From: Lacticaseibacillus hegangensis
GTDB lineage: Bacteria; Bacillota; Bacilli; Lactobacillales; Lactobacillaceae
Length of the DNA stretch: 64,000 bases
Assembly: GCF_003946465.1 (NCBI RefSeq)
Contig: NZ_RHOL01000005.1
Span: forward strand, 1 to 64,000
Direction of reading: 5' to 3'
This document shows, in pieces, positions 44,490 to 53,969 of the stretch (position 1 is the first letter of the stretch; each line of letters starts with the position of its first letter). The notes beneath the pieces were generated by a model. The model made no database searches. It was not told where the DNA came from and saw nothing but the letters and a program-made list of their open reading frames with translations. A program made the position numbers and the translations under genes.

Positions 44490-46463
44490 TTAGGCGTTCT
44501 CTTTGGCTTTTGGCCGCCAGAATCCAAGAATCAAGGACGCGATGGCGGTGCCGACCAGAAGTGACACGATAAACCCGAGTTTCTGGTTAGTCAGAGCCAA
44601 CGCCACGATGCCGCCGTGAGGGGCGGGGACGTTGACGTGGAACAGCTGGGTCAAGCCGCCGGCGATGGCGGAGCCGATGACGCTGCTACCGATGACGTGA
44701 AGCGGGTCAGTGGCGGCAAATGGGATCGCGCCTTCAGTGATGAAGGTCAGGCCCAGCACGTAGTTAGACATCGCAGAGTCGTGCTCAGTCTTGGTGAACT
44801 TGCCAGGGAAGAAGGTCGCGGCGATGGCAATGGCCAACGGCGGGATCATCCCCCCGATCATGACGGCGGCCATCCAGCGGCCGTCCTTGAAGCCGGACGC
44901 CTGGTAAACGCCGATGGCAAAGGTGTAAGCCGCCTTGTTGAAGGGGCCGCCCATGTCGATGCTCATCATGCCAGCGAGGATCACGCCGACGATGACGGCG
45001 TTGCCGGTACCCATGCCTTCAAGCCAGTTGATCAAGGCGCCATTCAGGAAGGCGAAGATCGGGTTGACGATGAAGAACATGATCAGGCCGATCAAGGCAA
45101 GTCCGATGACTGGGTAGAACAAAATGGTCTTCAGGCCGTCCAGCGAATGGGGCATGCCGGCGAAGAGCTTCTTCAGGCCGACGATCATCCAGCCGGCGAT
45201 GAAGCCGGCAGCCAGACCGCCGATGAAGCCAGCCGCGTTTTGGGCGTGGACGACGGAGGCCGCGGCGACGGTGGCCATGTAGCCGCCGACAAACCCTGGC
45301 ATCAACGCCGGCCGGTCACCGATCGACACCGCAATGTACGCGGCCAGGACCGGGACCAGGAAGGAAAACGCGTAGTTCCCCAAGTTGTTGGTGAAGGTGA
45401 ACCACTGGGACTTGGCGCCGAAGGCATTTTCAAAAATGAAGGACAGCGCCATGATGATCCCACCGCCGACGACAAACGGCAGCATGTTTGACACACCGTT
45501 CATGAGGTCAGCGTAGATGCGGCTCCACAGGGTCTTCTTTTCCTCGGTATCCTCGGCGGCGGCCGAAGTGTGGCCACCGGCGGCGTGGAAGACGGGGCCT
45601 TTTTCGTCCAGGGTGTCCTGGATCAGTTCGTCCGGCTTCTTGATGCCGTCGATGACCGGGCGGTTGATCAGGTGCTTGCCGTCAAAGCGCGGCATGTCGA
45701 CCTTTTTGTCCGCCGCGATGATGACGCCGACCGCGGCGTCGATGTCGGCAGCGGTCAGCTTGTGCTTGACGCCTTCCGAGCCGTTGGTTTCGACCTTGAT
45801 GTCGACGCCCATTTTCTCGGCCTGTTCCTTAAGGGCGGCTTCGGCCATGTAGGTGTGCGCAATGCCGGTTGGGCAGGCGGTGACGGCGACCACGAACGGC
45901 TTCTTGCCATCGGCTGAGGCCGCGCTGATGCTGGCGGCGGCAGCGGCCTCTCGCGCGGCGTCCTGCTGGGCGGCCTTGGCCTCGTCGGCCTTGTCCTTGG
46001 CGTCTTTAGCTTCCTGCGCGTCACCGAACAGCTGGAGCACCTCGTCTGGGGTTTTGGCCTTCTTCAAGGCCGCAACGAGATCAGGGTTGATCAGCAGGGA
46101 CGACAGGGCAGCCAGGGCCTGCAGGTGGGTGTTATTGGCGCCTTCGGGAGCGGCGATCATGAAGAACAGGTGAACTGGCTGGCCGTCCAAGGCGTGGTAC
46201 TCGATGCCGGCCTCACTTTTGGCAAACAGGACGGTGGCGCGCTTGACGGCCTTGTCCTTGGCGTGAGGCATCGCGATGCCGTCGCCGATGCCGGTGGTGG
46301 ACTCGGCCTCGCGCTTGAGGATGTCTTCCTTGTACAGCTGGTCGTCATCGATAATGCCTTCCGCCTTGTACTTGGCGACCATTTCATCGATGGCGCCGCG
46401 CTGATCGGTGGCCTTCAGGTCCATGATCATGACGTTTTTGAGCAATAAGTCACGAATATCCAT
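44490..46463 (-). CDS. fruA: Fructose-specific PTS EIIABC component
   Basis: FruA imports fructose as fructose-1-phosphate. The 657 residues join three domains. EIIA (1-150) has the phosphorylated histidine H67 in GIAMPHAKD. An Ala/Asp/Lys linker covers 150-186. EIIB (187-290) has the active cysteine C197 in AVTACPTGIAHT. A second linker and an eight- to ten-segment EIIC (about 310-650) carry FVVGGGIIMALSF, MPGFVGGY and FITEGAIPFAA. All catalytic residues are present. fruK lies two bases upstream, fruR before that, forming the usual three-gene operon. Confidence 0.96.
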   Translation of the reverse strand: MDIRDLLLKNVMIMDLKATDQRGAIDEMVAKYKAEGIIDDDQLYKEDILKREAESTTGIGDGIAMPHAKDKAVKRATVLFAKSEAGIEYHALDGQPVHLFFMIAAPEGANNTHLQALAALSSLLINPDLVAALKKAKTPDEVLQLFGDAQEAKDAKDKADEAKAAQQDAAREAAAAASISAASADGKKPFVVAVTACPTGIAHTYMAEAALKEQAEKMGVDIKVETNGSEGVKHKLTAADIDAAVGVIIAADKKVDMPRFDGKHLINRPVIDGIKKPDELIQDTLDEKGPVFHAAGGHTSAAAEDTEEKKTLWSRIYADLMNGVSNMLPFVVGGGIIMALSFIFENAFGAKSQWFTFTNNLGNYAFSFLVPVLAAYIAVSIGDRPALMPGFVGGYMATVAAASVVHAQNAAGFIGGLAAGFIAGWMIVGLKKLFAGMPHSLDGLKTILFYPVIGLALIGLIMFFIVNPIFAFLNGALINWLEGMGTGNAVIVGVILAGMMSIDMGGPFNKAAYTFAIGVYQASGFKDGRWMAAVMIGGMIPPLAIAIAATFFPGKFTKTEHDSAMSNYVLGLTFITEGAIPFAATDPLHVIGSSVIGSAIAGGLTQLFHVNVPAPHGGIVALALTNQKLGFIVSLLVGTAIASLILGFWRPKAKENA

Positions 46464-46465
46464 GA

Positions 46466-47383
46466 TTACACTTCCTCCATTGTGATAGTGCGATAAACTT
46501 CATCGATCTTGGCGCGGTCGGCCAGATCCTTGGAAAAGGCCGTGGCACTGCCGCACGCGATGCCGACCTTGAAGGCTTCGCGCGGGTCTTGCGTTTCCGC
46601 CAAGGTGCCGGTGAAGCCCGCCAGCATGGAATCGCCGGCGCCGACTGAGTTGACCACTCGGCCAGGCGCGGCGCTGCCATGGTAGGCGCGGTCCGCCTCG
46701 ACCAACAGCGCCCCTTTGCCGGCCATGGAGACCAGCACGTGCTGCGCGCCCAGTTTGAGGAGCTTGCGCCCGGCTGCGACCACCTGGTGCAAGTCGGTGT
46801 ACTCGGCATCGCCGAACAGTGCGGCCAGCTCGTGGTGGTTCGGTTTAACCACCAGCGGGTGAGCGGCCAGCGTGTCCAGCAGCGCCTGACCGGTGGTGTC
46901 GATCACAAACTCGGCCTTGGCCGCGTGGATCAGCGGGATCAAATCGCGGTAAAAGCTGGCGGGCAACCCGGCAGGCAGGCTGCCGGCCATGACGACCACA
47001 TCGCCGGGCTGCAGGCGCTGCTGCAAGTTGGCCTTGAAGGCCGCAATTTCTTCCTCGCTGATGGTCGGGCCCGCCGCGTTCAGCTCGGTTTCACTTTCCG
47101 CGCGCAGCTTCACGTTGATGCGCGTCGGCTGAGCGACTGGCGTGAAGGCGCAGGGCAAGTCCAGCTGCTGCAGGCTTTCTTCGATGAAGCGGCCGGTGAA
47201 GCCGCCCATGAAGCCCAGCGCGGTGCTGTCTCGGCCCAGCGCTTTAAGAATGCGCGAGACGTTGATGCCCTTGCCGCCGGGCAGGGTGATGGCCGAATCG
47301 AGGCGGTTGACCAGCCCGAGCTGCAAGTGCTCAAGCGTGACCACGTAGTCGATCGACGGGTTTAGGGTAACGGAATAAATCAA
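46466..47383 (-). CDS. fruK: 1-phosphofructokinase
   Basis: FruK phosphorylates fructose-1-phosphate to fructose-1,6-bisphosphate. The 305-residue PfkB-family kinase starts IYSVTLNPSIDYVV, has the sugar-binding LPGGKGINVSR and GFMGGFTG, and ends with the catalytic VVNSVGAGDSMLAGF. It overlaps fruR by four bases and is two bases from fruA, so the three are translated together. Confidence 0.96.
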   Translation of the reverse strand: MIYSVTLNPSIDYVVTLEHLQLGLVNRLDSAITLPGGKGINVSRILKALGRDSTALGFMGGFTGRFIEESLQQLDLPCAFTPVAQPTRINVKLRAESETELNAAGPTISEEEIAAFKANLQQRLQPGDVVVMAGSLPAGLPASFYRDLIPLIHAAKAEFVIDTTGQALLDTLAAHPLVVKPNHHELAALFGDAEYTDLHQVVAAGRKLLKLGAQHVLVSMAGKGALLVEADRAYHGSAAPGRVVNSVGAGDSMLAGFTGTLAETQDPREAFKVGIACGSATAFSKDLADRAKIDEVYRTITMEEV

Positions 47384-48129
47384 TTGGTAACCTCCTTGAT
47401 CGTGGGTTGATCTTCGTAGTACTGTGCGAGCTGACCAAGCGCCGTGGTAAGAATGGTCACGTCGGCCAGCTCACCAAACTTGGCGAAGCTGACTTGCCCG
47501 AACTTGCTGGGGTCGGCCAGCACCACGGTTTGGGTGGCGCGCTGGATGGCCACGCGCTTGATTGCTGCTTCCTCTTCGTCCGGGGTGGTGAGGCCGTACT
47601 TCAGGTGGACGCCGTTCGTCCCCAGAAAGGCCAGGTCGAAGTGGCAGGCCGCCATTGCCTGGGCGGTGGTGGCGCCGATCAGCGCCTTGGTCGCCGGTTT
47701 GACGCTGCCTGGCAGCATGCGCGTGGCGATCTGGTAGTCGGCGAGCTGGCTGGCGTTGTCGACCCCGGTGGTGATCACCGTGATGTCTCGGCCGACCAGC
47801 AGGGGAATCATTTGCCCCGTGCTGGTGCCCGCATCCAGAAAAATGGTGGCGTGATTCGGGATCATGGCGGCGGCCGCCTTGGCGATCCGCTGCTTTTCGA
47901 TCAGGTCTCGCGTGGCTTTTTCCCGAACGCTGGGCTCAACCGCCGCGTCAATCAGGCGTTCCGCGCCGCCGTGGATCCGGCGCAGGGCGCCTTGCTCCTC
48001 CAGGTCCTGAAGGTCGCGGCGAATGGTTGACTCCGAAGCGGTCAGTGCCTGCATGAGGTCCTTGGCTTTGACCACACCTTGCTGGCGCAGGGCGGCTTTG
48101 ATGTAGCGATGACGTTCTTCTGTAAGCAC
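47380..48129 (-). CDS. fruR: DeoR-family fructose operon repressor
   Basis: The protein starts MLTEERHRYIKAAL with a DeoR-type helix-turn-helix (MQALTASESTIRRDLQDLEEQGALRRIHGG) and continues with the DeoRC sugar-phosphate sensor (IFLDAGTSTGQMIPLL, GTNGVH). Two GTG starts are possible. I choose 48,129, eight bases behind AGAGG, because it gives the standard MLTEER start; the one at 48,138 overlaps the ribosome binding site. Fructose-1-phosphate is the usual inducer. Repeats TGAACG in the promoter region fit its operators. Confidence 0.93.
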   Translation of the reverse strand: MLTEERHRYIKAALRQQGVVKAKDLMQALTASESTIRRDLQDLEEQGALRRIHGGAERLIDAAVEPSVREKATRDLIEKQRIAKAAAAMIPNHATIFLDAGTSTGQMIPLLVGRDITVITTGVDNASQLADYQIATRMLPGSVKPATKALIGATTAQAMAACHFDLAFLGTNGVHLKYGLTTPDEEEAAIKRVAIQRATQTVVLADPSKFGQVSFAKFGELADVTILTTALGQLAQYYEDQPTIKEVTN

Positions 48130-48159
48130 TTTCCTCACCTCTCGACGTCATTATACGCT

Positions 48160-48230
48160 GCCATCGTTCAAAATCAATACATAACGTTCAAAAACCGTCA
48201 AAAAGTTTGGCAGAAACGTTCACAAGACGT
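48160..48230. promoter_or_regulatory. Repeated TGAACG boxes in the fruR promoter region
   Basis: CGTTCA (TGAACG on the minus strand) occurs at 48,165, 48,185 and 48,217, with shorter CGTCA units near 48,147, 48,196 and 48,227. Boxes at about one or one-and-a-half turns apart in front of fruR fit operators of a DeoR-type repressor. A cre-like CGTAAGCACTTTCA near 48,260 on the mupG side is two or more bases off consensus. Confidence 0.45.
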
Positions 48231-48324
48231 CATCGCTGAAATTGTTCCCACAAATTAAGCGTAAGCACTTTCATTGGTGTAGGCCAATATGCTACGCTAG
48301 TACCAGAAAAGGGGGATTTTACTC

Positions 48325-49413
48325 ATGGGAAAATTAGGCGTCTCCGTTTATCCGGAGCGTTCCACTTATGAAAAAGACGCGGCCTACCTGGACCTGGCGG
48401 CCAAGTACGGCTTCAAGCGCGTGTTCACCTCACTGCTGGAGATCAAAGGCGATGCAGACACGGTGGTGGCCAGTTTTAAAAAGGTGATCGATCACGCGAA
48501 CAGCCTGGGCATGGAAGTCATGGTCGACATGAACCCGGCGCTGTTCAAGCAGCTGGGTGTCACCTATGACAACTTGAAGTTCTTTAAGGACCTCGGCGCT
48601 TGGGGCGTGCGGCTCGACCTCGGCTTCACCGGGGCCGAAGAGGCACGGATGACCCGCAACCCGTACGGCCTGAAAATCGAGGTCAATATGTCTTCGGGTA
48701 CGCACTACATCGACAACATCATGTCGTACTCGCCGAACCGCGAGAACCTGCTGGGGTCGCATAACTTTTATCCGCACCAGTTCTCTGGGCTGGGCCAGGA
48801 CTTTTTCAACCAGGCCACGGCGATGTACACCAAGTACAACCTGAACACCGCGGCCTTCATCACGTCGCAGGCCGCCACCTTTGGCCCGTGGCCGACGCAG
48901 GACGGGCTGTGCACGCTGGAGGACCACCGGCACCTGCCGATCGAAACGCAGGTCAAGCATTATGTTCTGCTGGACACCATCAATGACGTGATCATCGGCA
49001 ACGCGTACGCCAGCGAGGCGGAGCTCAAGGCCGCGCACGATGCCTGGTTCGCTGAGTATCCGGTGCTTAAGGTGGTGCCGGATGCCGACATTTCGGCACT
49101 GGAAGCCGAGCTGCTGTTCAAAAATGACCACAGCTACCGCGGCGACCGCTCCGAGTACCTGCTGCGCAGCACCCAGACCCGCGTGACCTACAAGGACCGC
49201 GACTTTCCGGCGCATCACACCGAGCCGATCAAACGCGGCGACGTCCTGATTGACAATGAGAAATTTGGTCAATACAAGGGCGAAACCCAAATCGCGCTGC
49301 GCGACATGCCAAACGACGGTCGCGTCAACGTGGTCGGCCACCTGCACCCAGATGAGTTGTTCCTGCTGTCGTACCTGAAACCGTGGAGCGGCTTCCGCAT
49401 GACGCGGGCCTGA
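48325..49413 (+). CDS. MupG-like 6-phospho-N-acetylmuramidase family protein (DUF871)
   Basis: The 362-residue protein has a TIM-barrel N-terminal domain beginning GVSVYPERSTYEKDAAYLDLAAKYGFKRVF, with MEVMVDMNP, VRLDLGF and HNFYPHQFSGLG. A small C-terminal cyclophilin-like domain carries RVTYKDRDFPAHHTEPIKRGDVLIDN. These are features of DUF871/MupG, which in studied bacteria cleaves MurNAc-6-phosphate disaccharides during wall recycling. No MurNAc PTS or murQ is nearby, so the substrate is an assumption. AAAGGGGG lies before the ATG. An AraC regulator follows on the same strand. Confidence 0.88.
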   Translation: MGKLGVSVYPERSTYEKDAAYLDLAAKYGFKRVFTSLLEIKGDADTVVASFKKVIDHANSLGMEVMVDMNPALFKQLGVTYDNLKFFKDLGAWGVRLDLGFTGAEEARMTRNPYGLKIEVNMSSGTHYIDNIMSYSPNRENLLGSHNFYPHQFSGLGQDFFNQATAMYTKYNLNTAAFITSQAATFGPWPTQDGLCTLEDHRHLPIETQVKHYVLLDTINDVIIGNAYASEAELKAAHDAWFAEYPVLKVVPDADISALEAELLFKNDHSYRGDRSEYLLRSTQTRVTYKDRDFPAHHTEPIKRGDVLIDNEKFGQYKGETQIALRDMPNDGRVNVVGHLHPDELFLLSYLKPWSGFRMTRA

Positions 49414-49482
49414 CATTTTCATGCAGATTCCGCTGGCACTTGGCGGGATCTGTTTTAATATAGTAGAAAAGAGGTGAGTGCG

Positions 49483-50358
49483 GTGGCAGAAATTAAACAC
49501 GAAATTGTTCAGATGACCCCGCATTTTCCGTTTCGCGATTACGTGCGCACGCCGGCCACGATGCACGAGGTGGCGCCGCACTGGCACCAGGGGCTTGAGC
49601 TCAACTGCCTGATCCAAGGCGGCACGCTCACGGTGGTCGAAGACGGGGTCACTTCGCTGTTTCAGCCCGGGAGCCTGTGGACCATCGATCCGCGGGTGGT
49701 GCACAGCTCCAGTGCGCCGAAGCGCAGCGACTGGCTCGAGTACGGCTTCCAAATCGACCCGACCTTTCTGACGACGCTGTTGCCGGAATCGGTCAACTGG
49801 CACTTCACGCTGCACGGTCGGCCCACCAGCGGTGCGCTTGCCAAGGCCTATGATGCCCTGTGGTCGAGTGTGATGGCGATGTACCGGGAAAAGGCACACG
49901 AAGGCGAGGACGTCAGCCGGCTGCGCACCCTCAGCGCGTTTTACCAGGTGCTGGCCCTGCTTGCCGAGTCATTCACGGCGCCGCTGCAGACGCCAGCGGT
50001 GCGGGTCAACCCGCCGCTGGTCGACCGCGCGATGAACCTGATCGACCAAGACTTCGCACAGCCGCTGAGCCCAGCGAGCCTTGCCCAGCAGCTGCACGTG
50101 TCCGCCACGACGCTCAACGCGCAGTTTCAGGCGAGTTTGAAGCTGTCGGTGACCCGCTACCTGCGGCAGGTGCGGCTGATGAAGGCGCGAGAGCTGCTTT
50201 TGACCTCCAACAAGCCGATCGATTACGTCGCGACGGCGGTCGGGTTTGCCAACCAGCGGGCGCTAGCGCGTAATTTTAAGGGCTGGAAGGGCATGACCCC
50301 GAGCGCTTACCGCAAGGCCTATAAACGATTCCATAAAAATGACCGTGTTTACTTTTGA
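49483..50358 (+). CDS. AraC-family transcriptional regulator
   Basis: The 291-residue protein has an N-terminal cupin-like sensing domain (HWHQGLELNCLIQGGTLTVVEDG, FQPGSLWTIDPRVVH) and two C-terminal helix-turn-helix motifs (SPASLAQQLHVSATTLNAQFQ and PIDYVATAVGFANQRALARNFK). I choose the GTG at 49,483, eight bases behind AGAGG; the GTG at 49,474 overlaps that site. It likely senses a sugar or wall fragment and may control the mupG-like gene before it, 70 bases upstream. Confidence 0.88.
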   Translation: MAEIKHEIVQMTPHFPFRDYVRTPATMHEVAPHWHQGLELNCLIQGGTLTVVEDGVTSLFQPGSLWTIDPRVVHSSSAPKRSDWLEYGFQIDPTFLTTLLPESVNWHFTLHGRPTSGALAKAYDALWSSVMAMYREKAHEGEDVSRLRTLSAFYQVLALLAESFTAPLQTPAVRVNPPLVDRAMNLIDQDFAQPLSPASLAQQLHVSATTLNAQFQASLKLSVTRYLRQVRLMKARELLLTSNKPIDYVATAVGFANQRALARNFKGWKGMTPSAYRKAYKRFHKNDRVYF

Positions 50359-50364
50359 AATTGA

Positions 50365-50490
50365 CCGTTGTTTTTTATGACTGATGTTATCCTGTACTTG
50401 TCAGTCAAGACAGGTTGGCACTTCGGACGGGGTCAACCCAATCATTGCTACAATTCAGAAATCGGCTTTCCCCTGAGCCGATTTCTTTTT
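50365..50490 (+). other. Leader-like stretch ending in a terminator, before obgE
   Basis: Behind the AraC gene a TTGACC (near 50,363) could be a -35, and GAAATCGGCT (50,458-50,467) pairs perfectly with AGCCGATTTC (50,476-50,485), followed by TTTTTG. The transcript between them would be about 100 bases and ends 120 bases before obgE. It may be the AraC terminator or a small RNA or attenuator; promoter evidence is weak. Confidence 0.4.
50458..50490 (+). terminator. Terminator between AraC gene and obgE
   Basis: Perfect 10-base-pair stem (GAAATCGGCT/AGCCGATTTC), eight-base loop, five T. Confidence 0.85.
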
Positions 50491-50610
50491 GTATGCACGC
50501 GGGCCTGACGCGGGGCCGGTAATCTAGTATAATTGGCTCTGATATGAATTTGCACCAGCGGGCTAAAACCCGTATGCTTGACACTTAGACTTACTAATAA
50601 GGAGGAGCTC

Positions 50611-51897
50611 ATGTTTGTCGATCAAGTGACAGTAGAAGTTGAGGCCGGCAAAGGCGGCGACGGAATGGTGGCGTTTCGCCACGAAAAGTTCGTGCCCTTT
50701 GGTGGGCCGGCCGGCGGCGATGGCGGCCACGGCGGCAGCATTGTGTTCTTCGTAGATCCCGGCCTGCGCACACTGATGGATTTTCGCTACCAGCGGCATT
50801 TTCACGCGAAAGCCGGCGGCAACGGGCTGGGCAAGCAGATGTACGGGCGCAAGGCGGAGGACATTCGCCTGGCCGTCCCGGCAGGCACGACGGTGTATGA
50901 CGCCGATATCCATCAGGTGATCGGTGACTTGACCGAACCCGGCCAGGAGCTGGTCGTGGCGCGCGGCGGCCGCGGCGGACGCGGCAATGTGCATTTTGTG
51001 TCGCCGAAAAACACCGCCCCAGAAATTGCCGAAAACGGCGAGCCCGGGCAGCACCGCTTCGTCACGCTGGAACTCAAGGTGCTGGCAGACGTCGGGTTGG
51101 TGGGCTTTCCGTCCGTCGGCAAGTCGACGCTGCTGTCGGTCGTCACCTCGGCCAAGCCGAAAATCGCGGCTTACCAGTTCACGACGCTGACCCCGAACCT
51201 GGGAATGGTGCAGCTGGACGACGGGTCCGACTTTGTCATGGCGGATCTGCCAGGGCTGATCGAAGGGGCCTCGAACGGCGTGGGCCTGGGATTCCAGTTC
51301 CTGCGCCACGTTGAGCGCACGCGGGTGATTTTGCACCTGGTGGAAATGGATCCGGAGAACGGCCGCGAGCCGCTGGATGACTATCACCAGATCAGAAAAG
51401 AGCTTGGCACTTACGACGATAATATTTTGAAGCGCCCACAGCTGGTAGTGGCGACCAAGCTCGACATGCCAGGCGCCAAGGAACGCTTCGAAGACTTCAA
51501 GGCCGCGCTGATCAAGGAAGGCGTGCCGGCAGATCACATTTACGCGATCTCCAGCATCACGCACACCGGCGTCAGCCAGCTAATGCAGGACACTGCCAAG
51601 GCGCTGAAAAACGCGCCGGTCTTTGAACCGAAGGCCACGGCGGAGCAGGCGCTGGCGCATGAAAAGCCAACCGAGGCGGAAGTGTCCGTGGCGCGCGATG
51701 ATGACGGCACCTTCATCCTCAGCGGGACCAAGGTCGAGCGGCTGTTCAAGATGGCCAACCTCGAGCACGACGACGGGGCGCTGCGCTTTGCGCGGCAGCT
51801 GCGCGGGCTCGGGGTCGACGACGCGCTGCGCGAAGCCGGGGCCAAAACCGGTGACCTGGTCGCCATCGACGACTTTACGTTTGAATTTGTGGAATAA
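50611..51897 (+). CDS. obgE: GTPase ObgE/CgtA
   Basis: Obg is an essential GTPase in late 50S assembly and stress control. The 428 residues begin with the glycine-rich Obg fold ([31 protein letters not shown]), then the G domain with G1 [10 protein letters not shown] near 165-174 and G3 DLPGLIEGA, and a C-terminal OCT domain (about 355-428) with [19 protein letters not shown], as in most Bacillota. AAGGAGGAG precedes the ATG at 50,611. The acyltransferase gene starts 28 bases after its stop. Confidence 0.97.
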   Translation: MFVDQVTVEVEAGKGGDGMVAFRHEKFVPFGGPAGGDGGHGGSIVFFVDPGLRTLMDFRYQRHFHAKAGGNGLGKQMYGRKAEDIRLAVPAGTTVYDADIHQVIGDLTEPGQELVVARGGRGGRGNVHFVSPKNTAPEIAENGEPGQHRFVTLELKVLADVGLVGFPSVGKSTLLSVVTSAKPKIAAYQFTTLTPNLGMVQLDDGSDFVMADLPGLIEGASNGVGLGFQFLRHVERTRVILHLVEMDPENGREPLDDYHQIRKELGTYDDNILKRPQLVVATKLDMPGAKERFEDFKAALIKEGVPADHIYAISSITHTGVSQLMQDTAKALKNAPVFEPKATAEQALAHEKPTEAEVSVARDDDGTFILSGTKVERLFKMANLEHDDGALRFARQLRGLGVDDALREAGAKTGDLVAIDDFTFEFVE

Positions 51898-51925
51898 ATA
51901 GGGCGAATAAGTAAGGCGGGATAGT

Positions 51926-53878
51926 ATGGAGTCAGCCCAGCCAAGACGGCGATACATCGGCGGCTTTGACGGGTTGCGGACCATTGGGGTGATCGGGGTC
52001 ATTCTCTACCACCTGCGGCCCGAACTGTTTCAGGGCGGATATTTAGGGGTACTACTTTTTTTCGTGATCTCAGGCTACCTGATCACGGATGGTTTTGTGC
52101 GGCAATACGACCGCGAAGGCGGCATCAAGTTAGGCCAGTTCTTCGGCAAACGGATTCGGCGGCTGTACCCAGCACTGTTGACAGTGCTGCTGGGCGCTTC
52201 CGCCTACATCGGGTTGTTTGCGCGCGACTTGCTGGTCAATTTGCACAAAATAGTCCTCAGCAACCTGGCGCTGGTTTACAACTGGTGGCAGATTGCCAAC
52301 GGGCAGTCGTACTTCGAGCGATTCGCGCATAACGAGTCGCCGTTCGTTCACCTGTGGACGCTGTCGATCGAGGGCCAGTACTACATCATCTGGCCGTTTC
52401 TATTCATCGCGCTCATGAAGCTGCTAAAAACCAATGGCAAGCGATTCGCCGCGACCATGGTCTTGGCGCTGGCGAGCGGTGTCTGGATGCTGGCACTTTA
52501 CCGGCTGACCATGCTGGGTGGGGGCGACCCCAGCCGGCTGTACTACGGGACAGACACGCGTATTTTTGCCCTGCTCATGGGCAGCGCCTTGGCGTTTGTC
52601 TGGCCGAGCCAGAAGCTGGCGGCGACCTTGCCGCGCCCGAGCCGCATCTTGCTGGACGGGGTGGGGACCATTGCCGTCCTGGCCATGGGCGCCAGCTTGA
52701 TGAACCTATCCGACCAAAGCAGCGCGCTTTACGAAGGCGGCATGGTTGGTTTCGCCTTGATGGCCCTGGCGCTGGTGGCGGTCGTGGCCAGTCCCGCCAC
52801 CCGGTGGGGTAAGCTGCTGTCCAACCCGGTGTTTCACTGGGTCGGCACGCGCAGCTACGGCATTTACATCTACCAGTTCCCGGTCATGATCTTTTTTGAA
52901 AATGCGTTTCGCAACGTCGCCGATCACCCCGTGCTGTACCCGATGATCGAAGTCGCCATCATTTTGGTAATCAGCGAGCTGTCCTACCGCTTCATCGAAC
53001 AGCCAGCCGCGCATGTCACCAAGGCGCAGCTTCAGGCTTTTGGGCAAAAACTCCGCCACGGCGGTGCCGGGGCGTTCTTTGCTCGCGTCGGCGTCGTTCT
53101 CGCTGCGGTGATCGCGCTTTTGGGTGTGGCCGGCGTTGCGCAGGCCCCGTTTGCCAAGGTGGCGGTCAGCCCCGAGGAGCGGCACCTGAAGGCCAACCAG
53201 GAAACCAAGGCCCAGAAAAAGGCCGCGCTGGAAAAGGCGAAAAAGGCGCTGCAGGCCCAGAAAAAGGCGGATGCCGCGAGCAACAAAGCCAGTCAAAGCA
53301 GCAGCCAGGCGACTTCTGAAAGCACCAAGTTCGCCCACCCGGTCAACCAAAACTACGAGGCGTACGGCATTTCGCAGGCCCAGTTGCAGCAGGCCCAAAC
53401 CACGCTGGTTTCGGCCATCGGTGATTCGGTGCTGCTGGACGCCAAGCCGGATTTGCAGCAGCTGATGCCCAAGGCCTTTATTGACGGCAAGGTGGCGCGG
53501 CAAATGGGCGATTCGGTGGCCCTGGTCAAGTCCTACGCAGATCAAGGGGCCCTCGCGGACAACGTGATTATTGAGCTGGGCACCAACGGGCCGTTTTCGA
53601 CTTCACAGATGGATGCGATGATGCAGGCCATCGGCCCCAATCGGCACGTCTTTTGGGTCAACGCCCAGGTGCCGACGCGCCCGTGGCAAAACAGCGTCAA
53701 TGCGATGCTGCAGGCCGGCACCAAGCGGTTTGCCAACCTGACTGTGATTGATTGGCACGGGTACGCAGATGGGCACCGGGACTGGTTCTATGACGACCAG
53801 GTCCACCCGAACCCGAACGGTAACAAGTATTACGCGGCGTACATCACCAAAAACGTCGTGGCACACGCCAAACAATAA
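51926..53878 (+). CDS. OafA/YrhL-type membrane acyltransferase with SGNH domain
   Basis: The 650-residue protein has a ten-segment acyltransferase-3 domain (about 1-370) starting GGFDGLRTIGVIGVILYHL, with GYLGVLLFFVISGYLI and LWTLSIEGQYYIIWP. A Lys/Ala/Gln-rich linker (about 420-470) leads to an extracellular SGNH hydrolase-like domain with VSAIGDSVLLDA near 497 and a catalytic-type DxxH in YDDQVHPNPNGNKYY near 625. This layout fits O-acetyltransferases of peptidoglycan or wall polymers (OatA-like). Changing lysozyme resistance is a reasonable inference. Length and motifs appear complete. Confidence 0.92.
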   Translation: MESAQPRRRYIGGFDGLRTIGVIGVILYHLRPELFQGGYLGVLLFFVISGYLITDGFVRQYDREGGIKLGQFFGKRIRRLYPALLTVLLGASAYIGLFARDLLVNLHKIVLSNLALVYNWWQIANGQSYFERFAHNESPFVHLWTLSIEGQYYIIWPFLFIALMKLLKTNGKRFAATMVLALASGVWMLALYRLTMLGGGDPSRLYYGTDTRIFALLMGSALAFVWPSQKLAATLPRPSRILLDGVGTIAVLAMGASLMNLSDQSSALYEGGMVGFALMALALVAVVASPATRWGKLLSNPVFHWVGTRSYGIYIYQFPVMIFFENAFRNVADHPVLYPMIEVAIILVISELSYRFIEQPAAHVTKAQLQAFGQKLRHGGAGAFFARVGVVLAAVIALLGVAGVAQAPFAKVAVSPEERHLKANQETKAQKKAALEKAKKALQAQKKADAASNKASQSSSQATSESTKFAHPVNQNYEAYGISQAQLQQAQTTLVSAIGDSVLLDAKPDLQQLMPKAFIDGKVARQMGDSVALVKSYADQGALADNVIIELGTNGPFSTSQMDAMMQAIGPNRHVFWVNAQVPTRPWQNSVNAMLQAGTKRFANLTVIDWHGYADGHRDWFYDDQVHPNPNGNKYYAAYITKNVVAHAKQ

Positions 53879-53969
53879 TGGGGCTGAGCGCTGCTTGGCC
53901 CTGTTTTTGCGGCGTTGGCGGTTGTGATAAAATAAGGCGAACGTGACCGATAGTTAGGATGAAAAATTA

